8,421 nucleotides of DNA from Pseudomonadota bacterium. Lineage in GTDB: Bacteria > Pseudomonadota > Alphaproteobacteria > Acetobacterales > Acetobacteraceae. The stretch covers positions 1-8,421 of the forward strand of contig JAJZCS010000074.1 in assembly GCA_021829055.1 (NCBI GenBank). The letters are read 5' to 3'. Under the pieces are notes generated by a model that was given only the letters and a program-made list of their open reading frames with translations, made no database searches and was not told the origin of the DNA. The translations under genes and the position numbers were made by a program. Positions 1 through 6,389 of this stretch are shown piece by piece; the first letter of the stretch is position 1, and each line of letters starts with the position of its first letter.

Positions 1-99
1 CCGGTCGTCAACGCGCATCCTGCCACGAACATCAGTCGGTAAAAGCGGCCCGATCTTCGCCCATTGGTCGTCGGATAACCAAAACAAGTTCCGCCGCAT
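1..99 (-). CDS. IS5-family transposase, N-terminal fragment (cut by window edge)
   Basis: The first 33 residues of a transposase are readable on the minus strand from an ATG at 97-99, and the frame is still open at the window edge. The peptide starts MRRNLFWLSDDQWAKI, continues with GPLLPTDVRG and ends RVDDR. This is the typical N-terminus of IS5-family transposases (the DUF4096-type domain with W-L-S-D-x-Q-W, PLLP and VDDR). A purine-rich ribosome binding site (GGGAGGGG) lies just upstream at 103-110, which supports the start. The catalytic DDE part lies outside the window, so I cannot tell whether the element is intact. I could not identify the terminal inverted repeat of the element in the 100-200 region. 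Confidence 0.82.
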   Translation of the reverse strand, partial: MRRNLFWLSDDQWAKIGPLLPTDVRGRMRVDDR

Positions 100-402
100 G
101 TGCCCCTCCCAAGCCGGGAGCGGCGAAGTATCGGATCATTGAAATTGCAGGAGGCTTATTCGGTCTTGACCCTGGATAACTCAACAAGAAACGACCCATG
201 TTGCCCGCCACCTGCCACTCATAGACACTTATTGTCACAAAGTGCAGAAGCAGTAGAGGCCGGGGGCTCCAGCCCGTCCGTAATCCCGGCAAACATCACC
301 GGCTCCCGGTGCCGTATCGACTACAACCAGATACCAGATGGGTACGGAATAATGCGTGATCGGCCTTTCTTTCGACAGTTGCGGTTCTGTCGGATTGCCG
401 TT
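100..402. other. Intergenic region between the IS5 start and the lysR 3' end
   Basis: About 300 bases without a supportable gene. The long open frames that cross it continue antisense through lysR and show no recognisable protein. The left part must hold the IS5 promoter and terminal repeat, though I could not define the repeat. A short GGGCT/AGCCC inverted repeat with a 2-nt loop sits at 264-275. The right end holds the nested inverted repeat described at 354-418. No tRNA or other RNA gene was recognised. Confidence 0.5.
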
Positions 403-418
403 TCAGCTCCGATCACGC
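354..418. repeat. Nested inverted repeat overlapping the 3' end of lysR (possible terminator or cruciform)
   Basis: The outer arms are a perfect 10-bp inverted repeat, GCGTGATCGG at 354-363 and CCGATCACGC at 409-418. Between them lies a second perfect hairpin, CGACAG (373-378) with an 8-nt loop and CTGTCG (387-392). The right outer arm lies inside the last codons of lysR. There is no clean T-tract on either strand, so it is not a textbook Rho-independent terminator. Termination, transcript protection or a protein-binding cruciform are all possible. Confidence 0.5.
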
Positions 419-1371
419 CGCGAGCCGAGCGCATGCAAAACAGGATGCGGCGTGATTGGGAGATCACTCGACCAAGGCGCCTTGGCAAAGCTTTCGGCCA
501 GGTAATCGAGCAGCGCCTTCACGCGAGCCGGCCGCAAAACACTAGGCGGAGTGACCAGGTTGAGCGCGATGGGCGCAATCCCCCAATCCGGGAGAACTTC
601 CTCAAGCCGCCCTTCTGCCAGCTCCTGCCATACCATGAACTCCGGTTGCACCGCCATCCCCTGCCCTGCCAGAAGGACAGGAACAAGCGCGTCAGCGTTG
701 TTGGTGCGGACGCGCCCATGCACCTGCACGGAGTATTCACCTTCTGTATGGTGGTGGAACCGCCACAGCCCGGGCCGTGTCGTATTTGTATAAATCAAAC
801 CCAAACGGTCCACGAGTTCAACCGGATGATGAGGACGCCCGACACGGTTGAGATAGCCCGGCGCGGCCACAAGAGGGCGCCGTACCATGCAGAGGCGCCG
901 TCCTCGCAGGGAAGAATCCGCCAACGCTGCGATACGGAGTGCCGCGTCAAATCCATCGGCGACCAGATCGACCAGTTCGTCATTGAACTGTATGTCGACA
1001 TCTACTTCTCGATAGCGTTCCAGAAAGCCTGGAAGAACTGGCGCCAAGTGGCGAATGCCGAATGACATCGGGGCAGCTAGCCGCACAAGCCCGCGTGGCT
1101 CAAGTGACTGAGCGGACGCTTCCGCCTCGGCTGCCTCCCCTTCAGAAAGAAGCCGACTGGCCCGCTCCAGTGCGCCGCGACCCATCTGGGTCAGTGTAAC
1201 CCGGCGGGAAGTGCGATGGAGCAATGCCGCACCAAGTCGCTCTTCCAGCCTGGCGATGGCCTTGGATACGGTTGGCCTAGACAACCCCAAGTCCGCAGCC
1301 GCTTCGGCGAACGAACCTGCTTCGGCAACCTTTGCAAAAATCGCCCAAGCTTCGAAGTCAGGCAGTTTCAT
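403..1371 (-). CDS. LysR-family transcriptional regulator
   Basis: A full-length LysR-type regulator of 322 residues, within the usual family length. The N-terminal winged helix-turn-helix is clear: residues about 17-50 carry [20 protein letters not shown], then [16 protein letters not shown] and the wing [11 protein letters not shown]. The remainder (about 90-300) is the effector-binding domain, with the usual RLAAPMSFG strand and a [10 protein letters not shown] segment. The ATG at 1371 is preceded by GAGG 4 nt upstream. The gene is divergent from the pirin/wrbA/hydroquinone reductase genes, 114 bp away, the classic arrangement for a LysR regulator controlling its neighbours in response to a small ligand. 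A role in quinone or electrophile sensing is inferred from this context; the ligand cannot be read from the sequence. The last codons lie in a large inverted repeat. Confidence 0.93.
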   Translation of the reverse strand: MKLPDFEAWAIFAKVAEAGSFAEAAADLGLSRPTVSKAIARLEERLGAALLHRTSRRVTLTQMGRGALERASRLLSEGEAAEAEASAQSLEPRGLVRLAAPMSFGIRHLAPVLPGFLERYREVDVDIQFNDELVDLVADGFDAALRIAALADSSLRGRRLCMVRRPLVAAPGYLNRVGRPHHPVELVDRLGLIYTNTTRPGLWRFHHHTEGEYSVQVHGRVRTNNADALVPVLLAGQGMAVQPEFMVWQELAEGRLEEVLPDWGIAPIALNLVTPPSVLRPARVKALLDYLAESFAKAPWSSDLPITPHPVLHALGSRRDRS

Positions 1372-1386
1372 TATGCCTCATTATGC
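1368..1386. repeat. Two 9-bp direct repeats over the lysR start, 10-bp period
   Basis: TCATTATGC occurs at 1368-1376 and again at 1378-1386, so the copies are 10 bp apart, close to one helical turn. On the lysR strand this reads GCATAATGA twice and covers both the GAGG ribosome binding site and the start codon. It could be a pair of half-sites for autoregulation or a local tandem duplication. The second ATG created by the repeat is out of frame with lysR. Confidence 0.55.
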
Positions 1387-1485
1387 AAAACCTAGAACCG
1401 ATGAATTTCTGTCATTTCTGTTTCCGTAATCCGCTTGTCGCCTTATCTCAAGAACGACAGGCTCGAGCCTGAAGAGGAACCCAAA
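1372..1485. promoter_or_regulatory. Divergent lysR / pirin intergenic regulatory region
   Basis: These 114 bases separate the two divergent start codons and must hold the promoters of both directions. The left part is relatively A+T-rich and includes a short repeated ATTTCTG (about 1404-1420), followed by the CTTGTCG/CGACAGG inverted repeat (1434-1440 and 1455-1461, six of seven pairs) and the 14-bp palindrome at 1458-1471. LysR-type regulators usually bind interrupted palindromes of T-N11-A type in such a region. I could not assign -35/-10 boxes with confidence. Confidence 0.6.
1458..1471. promoter_or_regulatory. Perfect 14-bp palindrome directly before the pirin ribosome binding site
   Basis: CAGGCTCGAGCCTG is a perfect inverted repeat without a spacer. 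It ends where the purine-rich ribosome binding site (GAAGAGGA, 1471-1478) begins and lies 15 nt before the ATG. It may be a protein-binding operator, or, with the partly overlapping CGACAG arm just upstream, a leader RNA hairpin that affects translation. Neither role can be shown from sequence alone. Confidence 0.45.
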
Positions 1486-2184
1486 ATGATTGAACTTCGT
1501 CCTTTCCGGAATCTGGGCAGTGCCAATCATGGCTGGCTGGATGCCAAGTACCATTTTTCTTTCGCCGACTATCATGATGCTGAGCGCATGGGGTGGGGCA
1601 GCCTGCGAGTTTGGAATGACGACACGATTCAGCCCCACTGCGGTTTTTCTCCCCATCCGCACGCAAACATGGAAATCATCACCTATGTCCGCAAAGGGGC
1701 CATCACGCACCGGGATCACCTGGGCCACGCGGGCCGCACCGAAGCTGGCGACGTGCAAGTCATGTCTGCGGGCACAGGCATTGTGCACAGTGAGCAAAAC
1801 TTGGAAAAGGAACCCACCCAGATTTTTCAGATCTGGATCCATCCGTCGAGCCATGGGCATCAGCCCGGTTGGGGTACCCGCTCGTTCCCAAAAGGTGAAC
1901 GAGCCGGCCGATTTGTTGTCCTGGCTTCGGGTCTTTCAGGTGATGTCGACTCGCTGAAAATTCATGCCAACGCACGCGTTCTCGGCGCCGCGCTTAAGGC
2001 AAGAGAAACAGCCGATTACGCGATTGGGGATCAACGTTTGGCATACCTCGTACCCGCTAAAGGTGTCATAGAAATTAATGGCGTGACTGCAAACGAGCGC
2101 GACGGCGTCGCGATCAGCGCCGTTGAAAAGCTGCACGTCACCGCCATGGAAGACGCCGAAATCGTCCTAGTCGACGTCATCTGA
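1486..2184 (+). CDS. Pirin-family cupin protein (YhhW-like)
   Basis: A 232-residue bicupin of the pirin family, matching the length of E. coli YhhW. The N-terminal half has the family hallmarks: ANHGWLDAKYHFSFADY, LRVWNDDTIQP, and the metal-site strands FSPHPHANMEI and MSAGTGIVHSE. The four expected metal ligands are present as His57, His59, His101 and Glu103. YhhW-type pirins have quercetinase activity in vitro and others bind transcription factors; the natural substrate here is unknown. The ATG at 1486 is chosen because GAGGA lies 7 nt upstream and the protein then starts MIELRPF, as in homologues. An in-frame TTG 51 nt earlier would add a non-conserved stretch. It is the first gene of the plus-strand set, 42 bp before wrbA, so probably co-transcribed. 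Confidence 0.93.
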   Translation: MIELRPFRNLGSANHGWLDAKYHFSFADYHDAERMGWGSLRVWNDDTIQPHCGFSPHPHANMEIITYVRKGAITHRDHLGHAGRTEAGDVQVMSAGTGIVHSEQNLEKEPTQIFQIWIHPSSHGHQPGWGTRSFPKGERAGRFVVLASGLSGDVDSLKIHANARVLGAALKARETADYAIGDQRLAYLVPAKGVIEINGVTANERDGVAISAVEKLHVTAMEDAEIVLVDVI

Positions 2185-2226
2185 CCCCGCTCTCTATTTC
2201 GTAACCCACAGCCACAGGAAGTCTCT

Positions 2227-2826
2227 ATGAGCAAAGTTCTAATTCTTTATTATTCGGCATACGGCCATCTTGAGAAAATGGCTGATGCTATGGCCGACGG
2301 TGTACGGGACGCGGGTGCGGTCGTGACCGTAAGGAGAGTGCCCGAGACGGCACCCGAAGACGCCGCCAGGGCAGCGGGTTTTAAGTTGGACCAGCAGGCA
2401 CCGCTCGCCACAGTGGCAGACCTCGCCAACTATGATGCGATTATCATCGGCGCGCCGACGCGTTTTGGCCGAATGCCCTCACAGATGGCCAGCTTCCTCG
2501 ACCAGGCCGGCGGCCTGTGGATGCGCGGAGCCCTTAACGGCAAAATTGGCTCCGCCTTCACATCCACAGCCAGCCAGCATGGTGGCCAGGAAGTCACGTT
2601 ATTCTCGATCATCACCAATCTTCTGCATTTTGGGATGGTCATTGTCGGCCTGCCCTACAGCTTTCAGGAGCAACTCAGGGTGGATGAAGTGACAGGTGGC
2701 AGTCCGTACGGTGCCACTACCATTGCAGCGGGCGATGCTAGCAGGCAACCCTCCGCAAGTGAGCTTGCTGGCGCCCGTTTCCAGGGCCGCCACGTCGCGG
2801 AAATTGCCAACAAATTGTTCGGCTGA
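2227..2826 (+). CDS. wrbA: NAD(P)H:quinone oxidoreductase, type IV (WrbA flavoprotein)
   Basis: WrbA is a cytoplasmic, FMN-binding, tetrameric enzyme that reduces quinones by two electrons with NAD(P)H, avoiding semiquinone radicals. The 199-residue protein is full length. It opens with the flavodoxin-like FMN phosphate loop ([18 protein letters not shown], residues 2-19) and carries [13 protein letters not shown] at 75-87, [12 protein letters not shown] at 111-122 and the C-terminal [11 protein letters not shown] at 157-167. These are all standard WrbA flavin-site segments. The start is supported by AGGAAG 5 nt upstream of the ATG. It lies 42 bp after the pirin gene in the same direction. 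The pairing with a hydroquinone reductase fits quinone detoxification. Confidence 0.96.
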   Translation: MSKVLILYYSAYGHLEKMADAMADGVRDAGAVVTVRRVPETAPEDAARAAGFKLDQQAPLATVADLANYDAIIIGAPTRFGRMPSQMASFLDQAGGLWMRGALNGKIGSAFTSTASQHGGQEVTLFSIITNLLHFGMVIVGLPYSFQEQLRVDEVTGGSPYGATTIAAGDASRQPSASELAGARFQGRHVAEIANKLFG

Positions 2827-3112
2827 AGCAGCGTGCGCCGGCGCATTATGCCCCGGCCGTGTTCTTTCGTGCAAAGAAAGCGCTCCGATGTTTGCATCTC
2901 GTTCTGGCCAGTTGGCGGACTAATGCCACGTCGTCGCTCGCTTCCTGCCGGCTTCGCCACTCGTGATTTTTGGGTTAAAGGCCGATCGACTTTCAGAGAT
3001 TCTGGCCCTTGTGGCCCATTATCAGGTCCCGATACCCCCGCGAACACGCGGATCCACTCACGCTGTTTTTCACCGCGCACATGATGGGAAAGGGCATTAC
3101 GAGGAACTGCCG
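2827..3112 (+). other. Intergenic spacer between wrbA and the hydroquinone reductase
   Basis: This 286-base gap has no convincing gene. The downstream reading frame stays open back to 2963, but that extension (50 residues) does not resemble the conserved N-terminus of the family. A perfect 12-bp palindrome, TGCGCCGGCGCA, lies at 2834-2845 just after the wrbA stop, and a weak CTTTC/GAAAG inverted repeat at 2864-2880. No T-tract follows either, so termination is unproven. The gap is long enough for a separate promoter for the next gene. Confidence 0.5.
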
Positions 3113-4111
3113 ATGGGGCTCCTAATCAACGGTAACTGGCATGACCAATGGTACGACACCGCTCCACACGGGGGGCGATTTGTCCGCCAGGACAGCACGT
3201 TCCGCCGCTGGGTTACAGCTGACGGCAGACAGGACGGCTTTGCCGCAGAACCGGGGCGCTATCATCTTTATGTGAGCCTCGCCTGTCCGTGGGCGCACCG
3301 GACTCTTATCATGCGTGCCCTCAAAAGGCTGGAGGAGACCATTAGTGTGTCGGTGGTGAACTGGTTCATGGGCAAGGACGGCTGGACCTTTGCACCGGGG
3401 CCCGGAGTAGTTGCGGACACCGTCAACGGTGCGGAGTTCCTGCACCAAGTCTACACGCTGGCCAACCCCACCTATACCGGTCGCGTAACCGTGCCAGTGT
3501 TATGGGACAAGCGCACCCGCGCCATCGTGAACAACGAATCATCCGATATCATGCGGATGCTCAACAGTGCGTTCGATGGCGCCGGTGCCGAGCCTGGCGA
3601 TTATTTTCCGGAAGCATTGCGTCCACAAATAGAAGCGCTGAACGCCCGCATCTACGAGACCGTGAACAACGGCGTGTACCGAGCCGGCTTCGCAACCACC
3701 CAGATCGCATACGAAGAGGCGGTCATACCGCTTTTTGAAACTCTCGACTGGCTTGAGCAACGCCTTGCAACGCGACGCTACCTGCTCGGGACCCAGCTCA
3801 CCGAGGCCGACGTCCGCCTGTTTACGACCTTGGTACGCTTTGATGCCGTCTATGTCGGACATTTCAAATGCAACCTGCGCCGAATCGCCGATTATGCGAA
3901 TCTATCGGCCTATGTCCGAGACATTTTCCGAACATCCGACGTCGATGAAACCGTGAACCTGCAGCACATTAAGGGCCATTACTATGGCAGCCATCCGTCC
4001 ATCAACCCGAGTGGAATTGTGCCGATCGGGCCAACGCTGGACGTTACAAACCCGCACCGCCGGGGAGCGGACCTCCTTCGCGCGCCATTGATGATGCCCA
4101 GAAAGGAATAA
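3113..4111 (+). CDS. yqjG: Glutathionyl-hydroquinone reductase (Xi-class glutathione S-transferase, YqjG/ECM4 type)
   Basis: This enzyme uses glutathione to reduce glutathionyl-hydroquinones back to free hydroquinones, an oxidoreductase job rather than conjugation. The 332-residue protein is close in length to E. coli YqjG. It has the N-terminal family segment around FVRQDSTFRRWV, the catalytic motif SLACPWAHR with Cys58, the glutathione-site strand VPVLWDKRTRAIVNNESSDI, and the all-alpha C-terminal domain beginning near IYETVNNGVYRAGFA. It ends with the family's C-terminal HYYGSHPSINPSGIVPIGP. The start at 3113 is chosen because GAGGA lies 7 nt upstream and the product then begins MGLLINGNWHD as expected; an in-frame start at 2963 would add 50 unrelated residues. 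It follows wrbA in the same direction, so the two plausibly act one after the other on quinones. Confidence 0.94.
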   Translation: MGLLINGNWHDQWYDTAPHGGRFVRQDSTFRRWVTADGRQDGFAAEPGRYHLYVSLACPWAHRTLIMRALKRLEETISVSVVNWFMGKDGWTFAPGPGVVADTVNGAEFLHQVYTLANPTYTGRVTVPVLWDKRTRAIVNNESSDIMRMLNSAFDGAGAEPGDYFPEALRPQIEALNARIYETVNNGVYRAGFATTQIAYEEAVIPLFETLDWLEQRLATRRYLLGTQLTEADVRLFTTLVRFDAVYVGHFKCNLRRIADYANLSAYVRDIFRTSDVDETVNLQHIKGHYYGSHPSINPSGIVPIGPTLDVTNPHRRGADLLRAPLMMPRKE

Positions 4112-4137
4112 TCGATGCCGCACCAAGCGGGACGCCA

Positions 4138-4150
4138 CCGCAGCTTGCGG
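4138..4150. repeat. Short GC-rich hairpin after the hydroquinone reductase gene
   Basis: CCGCA (4138-4142), a 3-nt loop and TGCGG (4146-4150) form a perfect 5-bp hairpin 27 bases after the stop codon. A wider GCCACC/GGTGGC pair (4134-4139 and 4175-4180) brackets it. No T-tract follows on the plus strand, so terminator function is doubtful. It may instead belong to the non-coding end of the IS630 remnant. Confidence 0.3.
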
Positions 4151-4207
4151 CGCAATAGCTGGGCGACCAGAAATGGTGGCCTGACTGGCGGCTAGAGTCT
4201 CTTTCAC

Positions 4208-4630
4208 CTAATTTGATGCATATCCTGAGTTTCTGAGGTAGTTTGCGCATTCTCCCGGCTTGAACTCTGAGAGCAGCGTTCCGATGCGTTTCCACATTAC
4301 CTCGACGGTGCGTTCGGCGGCCTTGCGGAGCAGTGTTTTCAGTTTGTGGCAAAGACTTGCGCTCGATGGGGTTCAGGTCCGGGCTGTAGGGCGGCAGGAA
4401 CAGCAGCCTGGCACCAGCCTCACGAATGGCTTTGCGCACTACCGGTGGCTGCCGAGATTATCCATGATAACGATGTCGCCGGGCGCCAACGTCGGCACCA
4501 GCATTTGCTTGATGTAGGCGACAAAATTTCTGCCGTTGACCGGCTGGTCCAAGATGTAGGGGGCGTCGATGCGGTCTGACCGCAGAGCCGCGAAGAAGGT
4601 CAGGGCCCTTCCCTTCGCTGGAGCTGCCCA
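4208..4630 (-). pseudogene. IS630-family transposase remnant, 5'-truncated and frameshifted
   Basis: The C-terminal DDE domain of an IS630-family transposase can be read only by switching frames. Segment A (about 4630-4442) gives LTFFAALRSDRIDAPYILD, then PVNGRNFVAYIKQ and GDIVIMDNLGSH, with the second catalytic Asp, and stops at TAG 4439-4441. Segment B (4439 to about 4362) gives VRKAIREAGARLLFLPPYSP and DLNPIE, with the catalytic Glu. Segment C, back in the frame of A, gives KLKTLLRKAAERTVEVMW, then GECANYLRNSGYASN and stop at 4208-4210. A short out-of-frame deletion fits the A/B junction and a small insertion fits B/C. The N-terminal helix-turn-helix part and the first catalytic Asp are missing, and an in-frame TGA lies just upstream of 4630. 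The protein cannot be made as one chain, so the element is dead. Confidence 0.85.
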
Positions 4631-5013
4631 GCCTCACCGGTACTGCGACCCTGTCCGACGCCCGCCGGGAGCATCGTCAAGACGATGTCGGAGGCGCGAC
4701 CTCCGCGTCCCACACGGGCCTCCCCCGTTTCTCAGGCGGGTCGGCGTCCATGACTTGGCCTGCTCAGGCTTCACTCGCGTTGCGGCCTGCCGGTTGCTCA
4801 ACCGCCCAATGGCGGCCTTTGTCACGAGGCTTCAGCCCGCCAGGTTGCCCCGACAAACCGCTCGTCTGCTACCAAGTCCTACCAACAACTTCCTGGGAGC
4901 ATCCGTCCTCCACTGGCGAACCACGCCGTCAGAGCACATTGAGAAATGCCGGATAGCCACCGGCTGCACGGCCTCGGTACTCACGCGTTTTCGCTGACCG
5001 TCCGCGATGGTAC
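4631..5013. other. Non-coding block dense in short inverted repeats (structured RNA or mobile-element relic?)
   Basis: About 380 bases between the IS630 remnant and bioC. A run of near-perfect hairpins is visible: CATCGTC/GACGATG at 4672-4687, CGGAGG/CCTCCG at 4689-4705, ACGGG/CCCGT at 4714-4728, GCCTG/CAGGC at 4758-4769, CGGC/GCCG at 4783-4792, CGGTTG/CAACCG at 4791-4804 and CCGCC/GGCGG at 4802-4815, the last two being mutually exclusive. A TCCGAC/GTCGGA pair (4654-4659 and 4687-4692) could enclose the first hairpin. The right part (about 4830-5013) shows less structure. Open frames cross the block on both strands but none resembles a known protein. A group II intron fragment without its reverse transcriptase, another structured RNA, or an element end are possible; I cannot choose between them. 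Confidence 0.45.
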
Positions 5014-5769
5014 TCACTCCCCGCAAAGCACACCGTAAAGAATCTGGTACCGGGCCATGAATCCACCTGCAAAGCGCGCTAGTACGCGACGCAATTGTAC
5101 CGCGCTCAGCGGCTTGTAACCAAACGCCGGGGTACCCGCCCCGATTTGCTTCAGCGCATGCAAAAAGGAGTGGCCGTCGGGAAAATGTTCTTCCAACCAT
5201 TCGATCTCCAAGGTTCCCCGTGTGCCGTCCGGCCACGGGAACGCGTTGGGCGCCGGATAGTCATGCAACCCGCAGGGAATACCGAGAGCCTCATGGGCGT
5301 GTCGCCAGGCAGCAAAACTTTCCTGACCCATGGTGGCGAACATCAGCCGTCCGCCCGGAGCGAGCTGCCGGACCAATCGGGTCAGGCCGCTACGCAAATC
5401 AGCGAACCATTGCATAGCGAGGCTTGACACGATGAGGTCGAATGATCCGAGCGACGCATCTGGCCATTCGCCATTCATCAGCCTGTACTCGTAAGTTGGT
5501 CCCAGGGTGCCTGAGCACCGGGCGAGCATACCAGGAGCGATATCGCTAAAGATAAAGTAGCTTGCGGGAAACGCTTTGACTAGTTCCGTGCTGAGGAACC
5601 CTGTGCCGCAGCCAATTTCCAGCACGCGCTCCGGGCGTCGTCCAAGCTGAGCGGTGATTATGCGCCGCGCCAAGCACCTTGCGATCGCCTGCTGAGGCCG
5701 CGCGGCCTCATCGTACGCCATGGCTCCAGCGCTGAAGGCGGCAGCAATCCGGTTAGACGTCGTATTCAT
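5014..5769 (-). CDS. bioC: Malonyl-ACP O-methyltransferase BioC
   Basis: BioC uses S-adenosylmethionine to methylate the free carboxyl of malonyl-ACP, disguising it so that fatty-acid synthesis can extend it to pimeloyl-ACP methyl ester. The 251-residue product starts MNTTSNRIAAAFSAGAMAYD, the typical BioC opening. It carries motif I VLEIGCGTGFLS (49-60), the acidic strand end FSDIAPGML (74-82), FDLIVSSLAMQWF (110-122) and LAPGGRLMFATMG, and ends RYQILYGVLCGE. The start at 5769 is chosen because it overlaps the upstream stop codon as ATGA. The reading frame stays open to 5952, but that extension is antisense-like material inside the neighbouring gene. It is the last gene of the minus-strand biotin operon here; no bioD follows, and the hairpin-rich block begins right after the stop. 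Confidence 0.93.
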   Translation of the reverse strand: MNTTSNRIAAAFSAGAMAYDEAARPQQAIARCLARRIITAQLGRRPERVLEIGCGTGFLSTELVKAFPASYFIFSDIAPGMLARCSGTLGPTYEYRLMNGEWPDASLGSFDLIVSSLAMQWFADLRSGLTRLVRQLAPGGRLMFATMGQESFAAWRHAHEALGIPCGLHDYPAPNAFPWPDGTRGTLEIEWLEEHFPDGHSFLHALKQIGAGTPAFGYKPLSAVQLRRVLARFAGGFMARYQILYGVLCGE

Positions 5770-6389
5770 AGCCGGGCTGCGTGCTTGATCTGCGCCGCAC
5801 ACCAGGTTGGAACTTCCAGCGGTAGAAGGTGCCCGCCTGGGTGCCAGGCGATGCGCTCCTCTGGAATCATGGCCCGACTCATCGAAGGAGGAATCAGCGG
5901 ATCTGAAAAGCCGCATAAAGCAAGCGCGACATCGCCTCCTCGTTCGTCCCATGTCTCAAGCGCGGCTAGTCCCTCGTCCAATACCATGACGTTAGGCGTC
6001 GTTTTACAGGACCGAGCATCACCGCAAAGTGCCTGGAAATCCGCTAACACCGCTTCCGGTTTGCCTCGCATGCGCCGGCGCATGCGGGCGAGTAGGCGTG
6101 GCTCGTGACCGGCAGGGAAATCGTCCCGTGCAGCAAAGCAGGTAAAACCATTAATCGACACCAACGACTGCCAGTCTACCGGGTGGTGATGCAGGAGCCA
6201 GAGTAGGCCGAACGAATGGCCAACCGCGATAACCGGACGGCCAGATGGCAACGTTGGACGCTCGTGCGCGCCGAAAAAGCCGAGATCCCAAGCTAAGCTA
6301 TCCTCGGGCGGGAATTGCCCACGCAACGGAGTCCAGAATTCGGAATCAAAGCCCCATCCATGAATGAAGAGGAACAGCGGGTTCTTCAT
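5766..6389 (-). CDS. bioH: Short BioH-like alpha/beta hydrolase, probable pimeloyl-ACP methyl ester esterase
   Basis: The predicted role is hydrolysis of the methyl ester of pimeloyl-ACP, ending the BioC detour and releasing the substrate of BioF. The 207-residue protein begins MKNPLFLFIHGWGFDSEFW, with the oxyanion-side HGWG of BioH. It has the nucleophile elbow VGHSFG (Ser59), a likely acid Asp163 in GFSDPLIPP and His187 in HPGGHLLPLE, so the catalytic triad is complete. The SINGFTCFAARDDFP segment also resembles BioH. It is about 50 residues shorter than E. coli BioH, mainly in the lid region, so it may be a distinct isofunctional type. The bioF stop and this start overlap as ATGA, as do this stop and the bioC start. 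Neither junction has a good ribosome binding site, suggesting translational coupling. The arginine-rich ARMRRRMRGK stretch is encoded by a perfect 20-bp palindrome. Confidence 0.85.
   Translation of the reverse strand: MKNPLFLFIHGWGFDSEFWTPLRGQFPPEDSLAWDLGFFGAHERPTLPSGRPVIAVGHSFGLLWLLHHHPVDWQSLVSINGFTCFAARDDFPAGHEPRLLARMRRRMRGKPEAVLADFQALCGDARSCKTTPNVMVLDEGLAALETWDERGGDVALALCGFSDPLIPPSMSRAMIPEERIAWHPGGHLLPLEVPTWCAAQIKHAARL
6067..6086. repeat. Perfect 20-bp palindrome inside the BioH-like gene
   Basis: Each half-site is CGCATGCGCC and the two halves meet without a spacer. It encodes the RMRRRMR part of the lid region. Its central 12 bp, TGCGCCGGCGCA, are identical to the palindrome at 2834-2845. 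It may reflect only the arginine codons and the G+C-rich composition, or it may be a protein-binding site. Confidence 0.55.

Noticed and set aside
100..1065. A 321-codon plus-strand open frame antisense to lysR
   Set aside because: It shows no recognisable protein features and overlaps a clear LysR regulator on the other strand; long antisense frames are common in G+C-rich DNA.
2963..3112. N-terminal extension of the hydroquinone reductase by 50 codons
   Set aside because: The extension has no family resemblance, while the start at 3113 has a good ribosome binding site and the expected N-terminus and length.
4569..4997. Plus-strand 142-codon open frame in the hairpin-rich block
   Set aside because: The composition is rich in Arg, Pro, Ser and Ala without domain features, and it partly overlaps the antisense IS630 remnant. 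It is better explained as non-coding structured DNA.
4832..5236. Minus-strand 134-codon frame overlapping the 3' part of bioC
   Set aside because: It is in a different frame from bioC, which is well conserved there, and has no recognisable motif.
5770..5952. N-terminal extension of bioC by 61 codons
   Set aside because: It lies entirely inside the BioH-like gene in another frame. The conserved BioC opening and the ATGA overlap place the start at 5769.
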